NCBI GenBank assembly: GCA_050010595.1
Contig: JBEKKS010000007.1
Span: 68,860-132,859 of the forward strand
Direction: 5' to 3'
Length of the DNA: 64,000 nucleotides
Source of the DNA: Palsa-513 sp050010595
GTDB taxonomy: Bacteria; Actinomycetota; Thermoleophilia; Solirubrobacterales; Solirubrobacteraceae
In this document: piece after piece, positions 27,986 through 36,860 of the stretch
Numbering within the stretch: the first letter of the stretch is position 1
Layout: every line of letters starts with the position of its first letter
Translations under genes and position numbers: made by a program
Notes under the pieces: model-generated
Seen by the model: only the letters and a program-made list of their open reading frames with translations
Told to the model about the DNA's origin: nothing
Database searches by the model: none

Positions 27986-28080
27986 CGCGCGCGCCGTCGC
28001 CGGAGCGCTCTCGATGCCCGCTACTCTGCCCCGCCGGGCGATAGCCTGCTAGGCAACGGGCGGCAGGAAACGCGGTCGAA

Positions 28081-28644
28081 ATGGCGATCTCAACCAATCA
28101 GTTCAAGAACGGCAACCACATCGAGGTCGAGGGGGTCATCTTCAAGATCCTCGAGTTCCAGCACGTGAAGCCCGGCAAGGGCGGGGCGTTCGTACGGACC
28201 CGGCTGCGGCGCGTCAGCGACGGCGCCGTGATCGACCGGACGTTCCGGGCGGGGGAGCGCTTCCGCGCCGTGCGCACCGAGGCACGCAAGATGCAGTTCC
28301 TCTACGCGGACGGTGCCGAGGCCCATTTCATGGACACCGGCTCCTACGAGCAGCTCGCGATACCGGAGAGCACGCTCGAGCAGGCGCTGCGCTGGACGCG
28401 CGCAAGCGATGAGGTTGACCTGCTGTTCATCGACGGCCAGCCCGCCGACATCCAGCTGCCAAGCGCCGTCGACCTCGAGGTCACCGAGACCGAGCCCGGT
28501 CTGCGCGGCGACACCGCCTCCGGCGGCGGCACCAAACCGGCCACGCTCGAGACCGGCGCGCAGGTCCAGGTGCCGCTGTTCGTGAACATCGGCGACAAGA
28601 TCCGCGTCGACACGCGCACCGGAGACTACGTGTCGCGGGCGTGA
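28081..28644 (+). CDS. efp: Elongation factor P
   Basis: 187 residues with the three beta-barrel domains of EF-P. The loop HVKPGKGGAFVRTRLR carries Lys33, the usual site of modification. The C-terminus has TGAQVQVPLFVNIGDKIRVDTRTGDY, the family signature. It relieves ribosome stalling at polyproline. nusB follows after 10 bp. No modification gene (epmA, ymfI or earP) is seen in the window. Confidence 0.97.
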   Translation: MAISTNQFKNGNHIEVEGVIFKILEFQHVKPGKGGAFVRTRLRRVSDGAVIDRTFRAGERFRAVRTEARKMQFLYADGAEAHFMDTGSYEQLAIPESTLEQALRWTRASDEVDLLFIDGQPADIQLPSAVDLEVTETEPGLRGDTASGGGTKPATLETGAQVQVPLFVNIGDKIRVDTRTGDYVSRA

Positions 28645-28654
28645 GCGACCGCCC

Positions 28655-29062
28655 GTGAACCGCAGCGAGCAGCGCCGGGCGGCTGTCTTCGCGCTCTATC
28701 AGCACGACGTCACGGGCCGGCCGCTCTCCGACACGCTTGAAGCCCGCGCGACCGCGCTGACGCGCTCGCTCGCGCACGCGGCTGCCGACCGCCAGGATGA
28801 GCTCGACGAGCTCATCTCGCGGTACTCGCGCGGTTGGGTGCTCGAGCGGATCGCGCCGCTCGAGCGCGCGATCATGCGCGTTGCGCTGCTCGAGATGCTC
28901 CACCCGGACGCCGTTGAGGCGCACAAGCCGATCCCGCCGGAGGGGGCGATCGACGAGGCGGTGGAGAGCGCGAAGGAGTTTTGCGGTGCGCAAGCACCGG
29001 CGTTTGTCAACGGGATCCTCGACGCGGTACTGCGTGAAGTGCGCGCCGGCGCCCCGCGCTAA
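28655..29062 (+). CDS. nusB: Transcription antitermination factor NusB
   Basis: 135 residues from a GTG at 28655. NusB fold features are NRSEQRRAAVFALYQHD at the start, LERAIMRVALLEML in the middle, and IDEAVESAKEFCGAQAPAFVNGILDAVLRE at the end. It binds boxA RNA with NusE in rRNA antitermination. Its position right after efp is the common actinobacterial order. Confidence 0.95.
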   Translation: MNRSEQRRAAVFALYQHDVTGRPLSDTLEARATALTRSLAHAAADRQDELDELISRYSRGWVLERIAPLERAIMRVALLEMLHPDAVEAHKPIPPEGAIDEAVESAKEFCGAQAPAFVNGILDAVLREVRAGAPR

Positions 29063-29099
29063 CGCCACCAAACCGCCGCGATGCGCGACAATCACCGCG

Positions 29100-29309
29100 A
29101 TGAGTGAGGCGGCAGACCGACTTGACGACCTGATCGACGCCCTGGGGCGCGCGGCCGAGCAGCTGCGGTCGGGGGACCTGTCGGCGCACGCGGCGGCGAC
29201 GCTCGTCGAGGACTGTGCAGCGCTGGCGGGGGAGGCGAGCGCGGAGCTCGAGCGGCGTGCCCGTACGGGGGCGCAAGAGCTCGCGTCGACGCAAGAGCCG
29301 CTGCTGTAG
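29100..29309 (+). CDS. XseB-like small protein (possible exonuclease VII small subunit)
   Basis: 69 residues from the ATG at 29100. The helical-hairpin pattern LDDLIDALGRAAEQLRSGDL, then SAHAAATLVEDCAALAGEA, matches the layout of XseB (two helices around a Gly-Asp turn). The size and place beside nusB/ispA also fit. No xseA for the large subunit is present in the window, and conserved residues are few, so the name is tentative. The stop is 2 bp before the ispA GTG. Confidence 0.55.
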   Translation: MSEAADRLDDLIDALGRAAEQLRSGDLSAHAAATLVEDCAALAGEASAELERRARTGAQELASTQEPLL

Positions 29310-29311
29310 CG

Positions 29312-30196
29312 GTGGCGGTCACCGCCACGTATCCGGATCACCTGCGCGAGGCAGTCGACGCCTACCTCGAGCGGCTGAGCTTCAGCGACGCCGCCGACCT
29401 GGCTGGGCTCGAGGAGGCGATGCGCTACTCGCTGCTCGCGCCGGGCAAGCGGATCCGGCCCGTCCTTTGCATGGCGACCGCGGCGGCGCTCGGGCGCGAG
29501 CCGGAGAGCGTGCTTGCCCTGGCGGCGGCGCTCGAGCTGATCCACACCTACTCGCTGATCCACGACGACCTGCCGGCGATGGACGACGACGAGCTGCGCC
29601 GCGGACGGCCGACGTGCCACATCGAGTACGGCGAGAGCGTCGCGATCCTGGCGGGCGACGCGCTGTACGCGGAGGCCTTCCGTCACCTCGCCGAGCGGCA
29701 GGACGGCGAGCCGGCGAACGTGCTCGCAGCGGCCGGGCGGCTCGCGGCAGCGACTGGCGTGGACGGGATGGTCGGCGGGCAATTCCTCGACGTCGCCGTG
29801 CTCGCGCCGGCCGGGCCAGAGGGCCTGCGGCGCCTGCACGCGCTCAAGACAGGGCGCCTGATCGCGGCCGCAATCGAATGCCCGCTGTTGCTGACTGGTG
29901 CGGGGGAGGGTGAGAGAATCCGCTACGGTCAGTTTGCAGCGGAACTCGGCGTGCTCTTTCAAATCGTGGACGACATACTCGACGTGACCGGAACGGATGC
30001 CGCACTCGGAAAGCCGAGCGGTAGCGACGAGCGCCACGGCAAGCGGACCTACGTCTCCGAGCACGGGCTCGCGCATGCGCGTGAGCTCGCTGCGCGCTCG
30101 CACGCGTCGGCACGCGCCGCTCTTACCGCCGCCGCACCTGGTGGGGCGGGCGAGCTCGAGCAGATCACCGACTTCGTCTATACACGGACCTCATGA
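29312..30196 (+). CDS. ispA: Polyprenyl (farnesyl/geranylgeranyl) diphosphate synthase
   Basis: 294 residues from a GTG at 29312. The first Asp-rich motif is DDLPAMDDDELRRGRPT (DDxxxxD), the second DDILDVTGT, with GKRIRP binding the diphosphate near residue 47. It condenses isopentenyl diphosphate with allylic diphosphates. Chain length is not certain, but the extended first motif is that of short-chain bacterial FPP synthases. It is coupled to dxs by a 4-bp overlap, joining two isoprenoid steps. Confidence 0.93.
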   Translation: MAVTATYPDHLREAVDAYLERLSFSDAADLAGLEEAMRYSLLAPGKRIRPVLCMATAAALGREPESVLALAAALELIHTYSLIHDDLPAMDDDELRRGRPTCHIEYGESVAILAGDALYAEAFRHLAERQDGEPANVLAAAGRLAAATGVDGMVGGQFLDVAVLAPAGPEGLRRLHALKTGRLIAAAIECPLLLTGAGEGERIRYGQFAAELGVLFQIVDDILDVTGTDAALGKPSGSDERHGKRTYVSEHGLAHARELAARSHASARAALTAAAPGGAGELEQITDFVYTRTS

Positions 30197-32178
30197 GCGA
30201 TAACGAGAAACGGCTGCTCGACAGCGTCGAAGGCCCGGCTGACCTGCACGCCCTGAGCGAGGTCGAGCTCGCCCAGGTCGCGCAGGAGGTGCGCGAGCAC
30301 ATCATCGACACCGTCGGCGAGATCGGCGGGCACTTCGGCGCGAATCTCGGGACCTGCGAGCTGGCGGTCGCGCTGCACTCGGTGCTCGACTCGCCGCGCG
30401 ACAAGATCATCTGGGACGTCGGCCACCAGGCCTATCCGCACAAGGTCCTGACAGGGCGACGCGACAAGCTTTCGACGATCCGCCAGTACGGCGGGCTCGC
30501 GCCGTTCTGCGCGATCCACGAGTCAGAGCACGACATCATCGGCGCCGGGCACGCGTCCACCTCGGTCGGCTATGCCGTCGGGATCAAGGAGGCAATGCGC
30601 CAGGAGCTGTGCGCTGACGGGCGCGTCGTAGCGGTGATCGGCGACGGCGCGATGACCGGTGGCGTCGCTTTCGAGGCGATCTCGCAGGCAGGCTGGCTGG
30701 GCACGCCGATCGTCGTCGTGCTCAACGACAACGGCATGTCGATCGCGCCAAACGTCGGCTCGATCTCGCGCTACTTCAACCGCGTGCGGCTGAATCCGAA
30801 GTTGTGGCACGCGCGCGAAGGCGTCGAGGGTGGCCTGACGAAGCTCCCGGCCGGTATCGGTGCCAAGTTCGAGCGCCTCGGGCCGCAGTTCAAGGAGTCG
30901 ATCAAGGCGTTCTGGGCTCCGGGCCTCTTCTGGGAGGAGCTCGACTGGGCCTACACGGGCGTGATCGACGGGCATGACGTGCGCGCGCTGCGGATTGCGC
31001 TGCGCGAGGCGCTCGCCGCACAGCGGCCTGTAGTCGTGCACATCGCGACCGTCAAGGGCAAGGGCTTTGCGCCGGCCGAGGACGGTGGGCTCGAGGGCAT
31101 GGAGCGCTGGCACGCGGCGAAGCCGCTGTCGATCGCCAACGGCAAGGTAACGCCGGCCGTCAAGGCGAGCGGGGCTCCGCGGCCGCCGCAGTACACGCAG
31201 GTCTTCGGCGAGGCGTTGCTGGCTGAGGCCCGGCGTGACGAGCGCGTGATCGGGATCACAGCCGCAATGAACACCGGTACCGGGCTGAACATCCTCCAGC
31301 AGGCGATGCCGGAGCGCTATTTCGACGTCGGCATCGCCGAGCAGCAGGCAGTCCTCTTCGCCTGCGGGCTCGCGCTCCAAGGAGCGCGACCGGTCGCGGC
31401 GATCTACTCGACCTTCCTCCAGCGCGCCTACGACCAGATCGTCCACGACGCCTGCCTGCAGAAGCTGCCGGTCGTCTTCGCGATGGACCGTGCCGGCCTC
31501 GTCGGCGATGACGGTCCGACCCATCACGGCGCCTTCGACATCGCCTACATGCGTTGCCTACCGAACATCGTGCTGATGGCGCCGCGCGACGAGGCGATGC
31601 TCGTGCACATGCTGCACACCGCGATCGCCCACGACGGCGGGCCGGTTGGGCTCCGTTACCCGCGCGGCGAGGGTGTTGGCGTGCCGTTGCCGGACGTTCC
31701 CGAGGTGATTCCGATCGGGACCGGCGAGATCCTGCGCGCGGCCGCCGGCAGCGAGCCCGCCGGTCGCGTCGCGCTGCTCGGCTACGGCGCGGGCGTTGGT
31801 AAGGCGCTTGCGGCGGCAGATCTGCTCGTCGCGGAGGGCATCGACGCGACCGTTGCGGACGCGCGCTTCGCCAAGCCGATCGACGGCGGCCTCGTCGCCC
31901 AGCTCGCCGCCGAGCACGAGCTGCTCGTCACGGTCGAGGAGGGAGCGCTCGCCGGCGGCTTTGGCAGCGCCGTTTGGGAGACGCTCAGCGACGCCGGCGG
32001 GCCCGCTACGCGCATCATCCGCGTCGGGCTGCCCGACCGCTTCGTCACGCACGGCGCCCCTGCGCTCCTCTACGAGGAGGTCGGTTTCACGGCGGAGCGC
32101 ATCGCCGAGCGCATCGTCGCCGCCCTCGCGGCCGAGCCAGACCGCCTGCAGGCCGACGAGCCGACAGCGGCGAGGTAG
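30193..32178 (+). CDS. dxs: 1-deoxy-D-xylulose-5-phosphate synthase
   Basis: 661 residues. The N-terminal TPP domain shows DVGHQAYPHK, GHASTSVGYAVG and VIGDGAMTGG ... LNDNGMSI. The transketolase-like middle shows FDVGIAEQQAVLFACGLA, with DRAGLVGDDGPTHHG. The C-terminal domain follows. It condenses pyruvate with glyceraldehyde-3-phosphate to start the MEP pathway, feeding the ispA product upstream. It overlaps ispA by 4 bp. Confidence 0.96.
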   Translation: MSDNEKRLLDSVEGPADLHALSEVELAQVAQEVREHIIDTVGEIGGHFGANLGTCELAVALHSVLDSPRDKIIWDVGHQAYPHKVLTGRRDKLSTIRQYGGLAPFCAIHESEHDIIGAGHASTSVGYAVGIKEAMRQELCADGRVVAVIGDGAMTGGVAFEAISQAGWLGTPIVVVLNDNGMSIAPNVGSISRYFNRVRLNPKLWHAREGVEGGLTKLPAGIGAKFERLGPQFKESIKAFWAPGLFWEELDWAYTGVIDGHDVRALRIALREALAAQRPVVVHIATVKGKGFAPAEDGGLEGMERWHAAKPLSIANGKVTPAVKASGAPRPPQYTQVFGEALLAEARRDERVIGITAAMNTGTGLNILQQAMPERYFDVGIAEQQAVLFACGLALQGARPVAAIYSTFLQRAYDQIVHDACLQKLPVVFAMDRAGLVGDDGPTHHGAFDIAYMRCLPNIVLMAPRDEAMLVHMLHTAIAHDGGPVGLRYPRGEGVGVPLPDVPEVIPIGTGEILRAAAGSEPAGRVALLGYGAGVGKALAAADLLVAEGIDATVADARFAKPIDGGLVAQLAAEHELLVTVEEGALAGGFGSAVWETLSDAGGPATRIIRVGLPDRFVTHGAPALLYEEVGFTAERIAERIVAALAAEPDRLQADEPTAAR

Positions 32179-32219
32179 CGGGTGCGCCCCGGCTGGGCGC
32201 AGCGGATGAGGATGTCGTA

Positions 32220-33047
32220 ATGGCAGGGCGGAAGCTGAGGGTGGATGCGTTGCTTGTCGAGCGGGGGCTGTTTGAGTCGCGCGCGCGCGCCGCGGCGGCA
32301 GTGATGGCGGGTGAGGTGCGACTCGGGCGTGGCGGCGCGCTCGTAGAGAAGCCGGGGCAGGCGGTCGCGGCCGACGCTGAGCTGGCAGTCGCCGATGCAC
32401 CCCGCTACGCCTCGCGCGGTGGGGTGAAGCTCGCGAACGCGCTCGCCGAGAGTGGTCTCGAGGTCGCCGGCCGGCGCGCGCTCGATGTCGGTGCCTCGAC
32501 CGGTGGGTTTACCGACTGCCTGCTGCTCGCGGGCGCGGCGCATGTGATCGCGCTGGATGTCGCCTACGGCCAACTCGATTGGCGCGTGCGCGAGGATCCG
32601 CGCGTCACCGTGATCGAGCGAACCAACGCGCGGGCGCTGTCGAGCGCGCTGCTGCCTTACGCTCCCGAGCTGATCGTGGTCGACGTGTCGTTCATCTCGT
32701 TGCGCACCGTGCTGCCTGCAGTGCTCGCGTGCGCCGCTGCGCGCTTCGACGCGCTGGCGCTCGTCAAGCCACAGTTCGAGGCCGGGCGCGAGGCTGTCGG
32801 CAAGGGCGGCGTGGTCCGCGCCCCGGCCGCGCGCATTGCCGCGCTGGTCGCGGTCGGCGAGTGGGCGCTCGGCGCGGGCATTGCCGTGCTCGGCTACTGG
32901 TCCTCCGGCTTGCCAGGCCCGAAGGGCAATCGCGAGACGTTCATCCAGCTCGCGGAGGGCGCACGTGACGGAGCCCTCGCCGCGGGCGAGCTCGAGCGGC
33001 GAGCGACGCAGGCGGACGCCCCGTCGCAGGAGGCGGGCGGCGCATGA
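32220..33047 (+). CDS. tlyA: TlyA-family rRNA 2'-O-methyltransferase
   Basis: 275 residues. The N-terminal S4 RNA-binding domain (RKLRVDALLVERGLFESRAR) and a short linker (RYASRGGVKLANAL) precede a FtsJ-like methyltransferase. ALDVGASTGGFTDCLL is the SAM site. Asp and Lys of the catalytic set lie in VVDVSFISLR and ALVKPQFE. TlyA methylates ribose in 16S/23S rRNA and is the capreomycin-sensitivity determinant in mycobacteria. It overlaps the nadK start by 4 bp; tlyA-nadK-recN is the conserved actinobacterial order. Confidence 0.95.
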   Translation: MAGRKLRVDALLVERGLFESRARAAAAVMAGEVRLGRGGALVEKPGQAVAADAELAVADAPRYASRGGVKLANALAESGLEVAGRRALDVGASTGGFTDCLLLAGAAHVIALDVAYGQLDWRVREDPRVTVIERTNARALSSALLPYAPELIVVDVSFISLRTVLPAVLACAAARFDALALVKPQFEAGREAVGKGGVVRAPAARIAALVAVGEWALGAGIAVLGYWSSGLPGPKGNRETFIQLAEGARDGALAAGELERRATQADAPSQEAGGA

Positions 33048-33907
33048 GCGCCAGCGGACCGCGGCTCGTCAGCGTGGTCAGCCACGGGCGCCCCGAGGAG
33101 ACGCAGGGTGCGCTGCGCGAGCTCGGCGAGATTGCCGCGGCACACGACGCCGTGCTCGTGCTCGACGCGAACGAGAGCACGAAGTTCTGCGAGGACGGGC
33201 AGCCGGTCGGGGTCCGCTGCGGCGAGCGGCTCGAGCACGACGTCTTCATGTGCGTCGCACTCGGCGGCGATGGGACCGTCCTGCGCGCGCTGCGCGAGTA
33301 CGCCCGGACCGGGATCCCGGTGTTCGGCGTCAACTTCGGCGAGGTCGGCTTCCTCGCGACCGTCGAGCCGGCCGCTGCGTGCGAGGGATTCGAGCTGGCG
33401 CTCGCCGGCAAGCTTGATCTGCTCGAGCTGCCGGCGATCGAGATCGTCACGCCGAACGGCAACTGGAGCGCACTCAACGACGTCGCGGTCCACCGCAAGG
33501 TTGGCGGACGCGTGGCGGAGCTCTCCTACGCCCTGACCGGCGAGGACGTCTCGAGCGTGCGCTGCGACGGGCTCGTGATCGCGACTCCCGCGGGATCGAC
33601 CGGCTACAACCTCGCCAACGGCGGGCCGGTGCTCGCCTGGGGCGTACAGGGGATGGTGATGTCGTTCATCGCTCCGCACTCCTTGAGCGCCCGCGCGCTC
33701 GTGATCGCGCCGAGCGACGTCCTGACGGTCCACAACAGCTCGCGCGAGCCACTCGACCTGTTGGTCGACGGTCGCCCGGTGTCGGAGGTTCCGGTAGGTG
33801 CCACGCTCGAGGCGCGGTTCGCCCTCGGCGTCGCGACGCTCGCCCAGATGACCGGTGCGAGCTTCTACAAGCGCCTGCGCGAGAAGTTCGGCCGGCTCGC
33901 ACGCTAG
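33044..33907 (+). CDS. nadK: NAD kinase
   Basis: 287 residues. The GGDGT motif lies at about residues 74-78 (ALGGDGTVLRALR). NE/D-type NAD-binding residues are in LNDVAVHRK, and the conserved ATPAGSTGYNLANGGPVL loop follows, here with A and G where many homologues have T and A. It phosphorylates NAD to NADP. The start overlaps the tlyA stop; recN follows after 36 bp. Confidence 0.95.
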   Translation: MSASGPRLVSVVSHGRPEETQGALRELGEIAAAHDAVLVLDANESTKFCEDGQPVGVRCGERLEHDVFMCVALGGDGTVLRALREYARTGIPVFGVNFGEVGFLATVEPAAACEGFELALAGKLDLLELPAIEIVTPNGNWSALNDVAVHRKVGGRVAELSYALTGEDVSSVRCDGLVIATPAGSTGYNLANGGPVLAWGVQGMVMSFIAPHSLSARALVIAPSDVLTVHNSSREPLDLLVDGRPVSEVPVGATLEARFALGVATLAQMTGASFYKRLREKFGRLAR

Positions 33908-33943
33908 TTCCGTCCCCGCGCACTGCTACACCGTCTCGGCTCC

Positions 33944-35587
33944 ATGCTGCTTGAGCTGACAGTCCAGAACCTCCTCCTGATCGAGGACGCGCGCCTCGAG
34001 CTCGCCCCGGGACTCAACGTCCTCACGGGCGAGACGGGCGCCGGCAAGACCGTGCTTGCCCACGCGCTCGACCTCCTGCTCGGTGGCCGCGCGAAGCCGG
34101 GAATCGTGCGTCCAGGCAGCACCGAGGCATACGTGGAGGGAGTTTTTGAGCTGGCGCACGGGTTCGCGAGCGAGTTCTTCCCGGCGGACGCGCGCGAGGT
34201 TGTCCTCGCGCGGCGCGTCGCCGCCGACGGGCGCACGCGCGCGTATCTCAACGGCCGCTCGATCACGGTCGGCGAGCTGCGCGGGCTCGCGAGTGACCTG
34301 CTCTCGTTCTACGGCCAGCACGAGCACCGCAAGCTGATGCTGGCGGCGGCGCAGCTCGAGATCCTCGATCGCGCTTGCGGCCCGGCGCAGCTCGAGCTGC
34401 GGGCACGCTGCGCCGCGGCTTGGGCGGCCGTGCGCGAGGCGCGCGAGGCGATGGCGCGCCTGCGCGAGCTGGCCGGCGCACGCGAGCGCGAGCTCGACCT
34501 GCTCGAGTTCGAGCTCGGCGAGATCGAGCAGCTCGATCCACAGGCAGGCGAGCGCGACGAGCTCGCGGCCGAGCGCGACAAGTTGCGCAACGTCGAGAGC
34601 CTGCGGCTCGCGGCGGCCGGCGCCGAGCAGGCGCTGGAGGACGAGGAGCGCGGCGCTACCGGCGCGCTTTCGGTGGCGAGCGCGAGCCTCGACGGCAGCG
34701 GCGAGCATGATCCGGCGCTGGCTGCGCTCGCACAGCGTGCGCGGGCCCTGCTGCTCGACTCCGAGGATCTCGCGAGCGAGCTGCGCGCCTACCGCGAGGG
34801 GCTCGAGGCCGAGCCGGCGCGGCTCGAGCAGATCGAGGAGCGCCTGGCGGGGCTCGCCCGACTCGAGCGCAAGCACGGCGGCACGATCGAGGCGGTGCTC
34901 GCACACGCGGAGCGCTGCCGCGCCAGGCGTGACGAGCTCGTCGGCGCCGAGGTTGCCCTCGAGGCGGCGCAGGCGCGGCTCGATGGCTCGCTCTGCGAGC
35001 ACGCGGCGTTGGCTTCGCAGTTGACCGCGGCGCGAGCCGCGGCGGCGCCGGCGCTGTCGGCCGCGGTCTGCGAGCGCCTCGCCGAGCTGGCGATGGCGGA
35101 TGCGAGCTTCGCCGTGGCGCTCGTTCCCTGTGAGCCCGGTCCAGCCGGCGCCGAGCAGGCCCAGTTCGAGATCGCGCCGAACCCCGGTGTGCCGGCCGCA
35201 CCGCTGCGCGAGGTCGCCTCCGGTGGCGAGCTATCCCGCGTGATGCTCGCGCTGCTCGGCGCCGCGCACGGAGGCGGGGACGCGACGCTCGTCTTCGACG
35301 AGATCGACGCCGGGATCGGCGGTCATACTGCCCGCGCTGTGGGCGAGCAGCTGCGCGCGCTCGCCGCAGGCCGCCAGATCCTCGCGATCACGCACCTTCC
35401 GCAGGTAGCTTCACTCGCGGCCCGCCACTTCACGATCGCCAAGGACACGAGCGGCGCGACTGCAAGCACGACGGTAACGCGCTTGCACGAGGGCGCGGTG
35501 GTCGAGGAGCTGGTGCGAATGCTCGGCGCGGACGAGGATGACGACGGGGCGCGCCGCCACGCTCGCGAGCTCCTCCGCGCCGCGTAG
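33944..35587 (+). CDS. recN: DNA repair protein RecN
   Basis: 547 residues, SMC-like. Walker A is GETGAGKT near residues 29-36. A long Ala/Glu/Arg-rich coiled-coil centre follows (about 150-360). The C-terminal half carries the signature ASGGELSRVMLAL and Walker B TLVFDEIDAGIGG. It tethers DNA ends in double-strand break repair and is normally SOS-induced. I saw no LexA-type box just upstream; the gene sits only 36 bp after nadK. Confidence 0.95.
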   Translation: MLLELTVQNLLLIEDARLELAPGLNVLTGETGAGKTVLAHALDLLLGGRAKPGIVRPGSTEAYVEGVFELAHGFASEFFPADAREVVLARRVAADGRTRAYLNGRSITVGELRGLASDLLSFYGQHEHRKLMLAAAQLEILDRACGPAQLELRARCAAAWAAVREAREAMARLRELAGARERELDLLEFELGEIEQLDPQAGERDELAAERDKLRNVESLRLAAAGAEQALEDEERGATGALSVASASLDGSGEHDPALAALAQRARALLLDSEDLASELRAYREGLEAEPARLEQIEERLAGLARLERKHGGTIEAVLAHAERCRARRDELVGAEVALEAAQARLDGSLCEHAALASQLTAARAAAAPALSAAVCERLAELAMADASFAVALVPCEPGPAGAEQAQFEIAPNPGVPAAPLREVASGGELSRVMLALLGAAHGGGDATLVFDEIDAGIGGHTARAVGEQLRALAAGRQILAITHLPQVASLAARHFTIAKDTSGATASTTVTRLHEGAVVEELVRMLGADEDDDGARRHARELLRAA

Positions 35588-35609
35588 CCCTAGCGCCTAG
35601 GATCAGCCT

Positions 35610-36860
35610 GTGGCAGTTCTCGACGTCGATGGCGCTGATGCGGTCGAGCGGCGCCTCGCCGGCGGGGCTTCGCGCGACGCGCTTGCCGTCGTTCGCGAGC
35701 TGACGCGGCACACGCCGCTCCTGGGCTCGGGGACGCTCGAGGATCGCTGCGGCGGGCGCATCCTGCTGAAGGCCGAAAGCTTGCAGCGCACTGGCTCGTT
35801 CAAGCTGCGCGGGGCGCTCGCGAAGCTTGCAAGCCTCGACTCGCCGCGCGGCGTCGTGGCCGGCAGTGCCGGCAACCACGCGCAGTCGCTCGCCTACGCA
35901 GCGCAGCGGCGCGGCGTCCCTTGCGAGGTTTTCATGCCACGCGAGGCGCCGGTCGCGAAGGTCGCCGCGGTCGGCTCTTACGGCGGCACGATCGTGCTTG
36001 GCGGTGACAGCGTCGAGGACTGCGTCGAGGCTGCACGCGCCCGCGCATCTGTCAGCGGCGCTGTCTTCGTGCACCCGTTCGACGATGCGGAGGTCATCAT
36101 CGGGCAGGGAACGCTCGGGGTCGAGCTGCTCGACGACGTGCCGGACCTTGCGATGGTGATCGTGCCGCTCGGCGGCGGCGGCCTCGCCAGCGGCGTCGCC
36201 GGCGTGCTCAAGCTCGCGCGCCCCGACGTCAGGGTCGTTGCGGTGCAGGCGGAGGCGAGCGCCGCTTTCCCGGGCTCACTGGCCGCCGGCGAGCCGATCT
36301 CCGTCGCGGCTGCGAGCACGATTGCGGACGGGATCGCCGTCAAGCGCCCCGGGGTGCTCACGCTGCCACTCGTGGAGCGCTTCGTCGACGAGGTGGTGGT
36401 CGTGCGCGACGACGACGTCGCCGAGGCGATGGTGCTGTTGATGGAGCGCGCGAAGCTCGTCGTCGAGGGTGCCGGCGCGGTCGGCGCGGCAGCGCTCCTG
36501 TCTGGTGCGATCGTCCCTGCCGTCGAGGGCACGACCGTCGTCGTGCTTTCGGGCGGCAACGTCGACGCCGGGCTGCTCGCGCTCGTTACGCAGCGTCACG
36601 AGGCCGCGGTCGGCCGCCGCTTGCGCCTCGCGACGGCGGTCTCAGATCGCCCGGGTGGGCTCGCCGCGCTGCTGGGCTGCGTCGCTCAGGCCGGCGCGAA
36701 CCTGCTGACCGTCGACCACGTGCGGGAGGCAGTCGACCTGCACGTTCGCCAGACGGGTGTCGTCCTGACGCTCGAGACGCGCGGCGGCGAGCACGCCGAG
36801 GAGATCCTCAGGGCGCTGTATGAGAAGGGCTACGCTGTCGAGCGCCTGGGCGGGGGATAG
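35610..36860 (+). CDS. ilvA: Threonine dehydratase (biosynthetic, ACT-bearing)
   Basis: 416 residues from a GTG at 35610. The PLP Lys is in LQRTGSFKLRGAL near residue 65, and the phosphate loop is AGSAGNHAQSLAYA. LGGGGLASGVAGVLK is conserved in the fold II family. The C-terminal ACT-like domain (SDRPGGLAALLGCVAQAGAN) suggests feedback regulation. It deaminates threonine to 2-oxobutyrate. It lies 22 bp after recN. Its last 31 bp overlap the convergent kinase gene. Confidence 0.93.
   Translation: MAVLDVDGADAVERRLAGGASRDALAVVRELTRHTPLLGSGTLEDRCGGRILLKAESLQRTGSFKLRGALAKLASLDSPRGVVAGSAGNHAQSLAYAAQRRGVPCEVFMPREAPVAKVAAVGSYGGTIVLGGDSVEDCVEAARARASVSGAVFVHPFDDAEVIIGQGTLGVELLDDVPDLAMVIVPLGGGGLASGVAGVLKLARPDVRVVAVQAEASAAFPGSLAAGEPISVAAASTIADGIAVKRPGVLTLPLVERFVDEVVVVRDDDVAEAMVLLMERAKLVVEGAGAVGAAALLSGAIVPAVEGTTVVVLSGGNVDAGLLALVTQRHEAAVGRRLRLATAVSDRPGGLAALLGCVAQAGANLLTVDHVREAVDLHVRQTGVVLTLETRGGEHAEEILRALYEKGYAVERLGGG

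Noticed and set aside
28481..30103. 540-codon open frame on the minus strand
   Set aside because: It crosses the antisense of efp, nusB, the XseB-like ORF and ispA, and shows no domain of its own.
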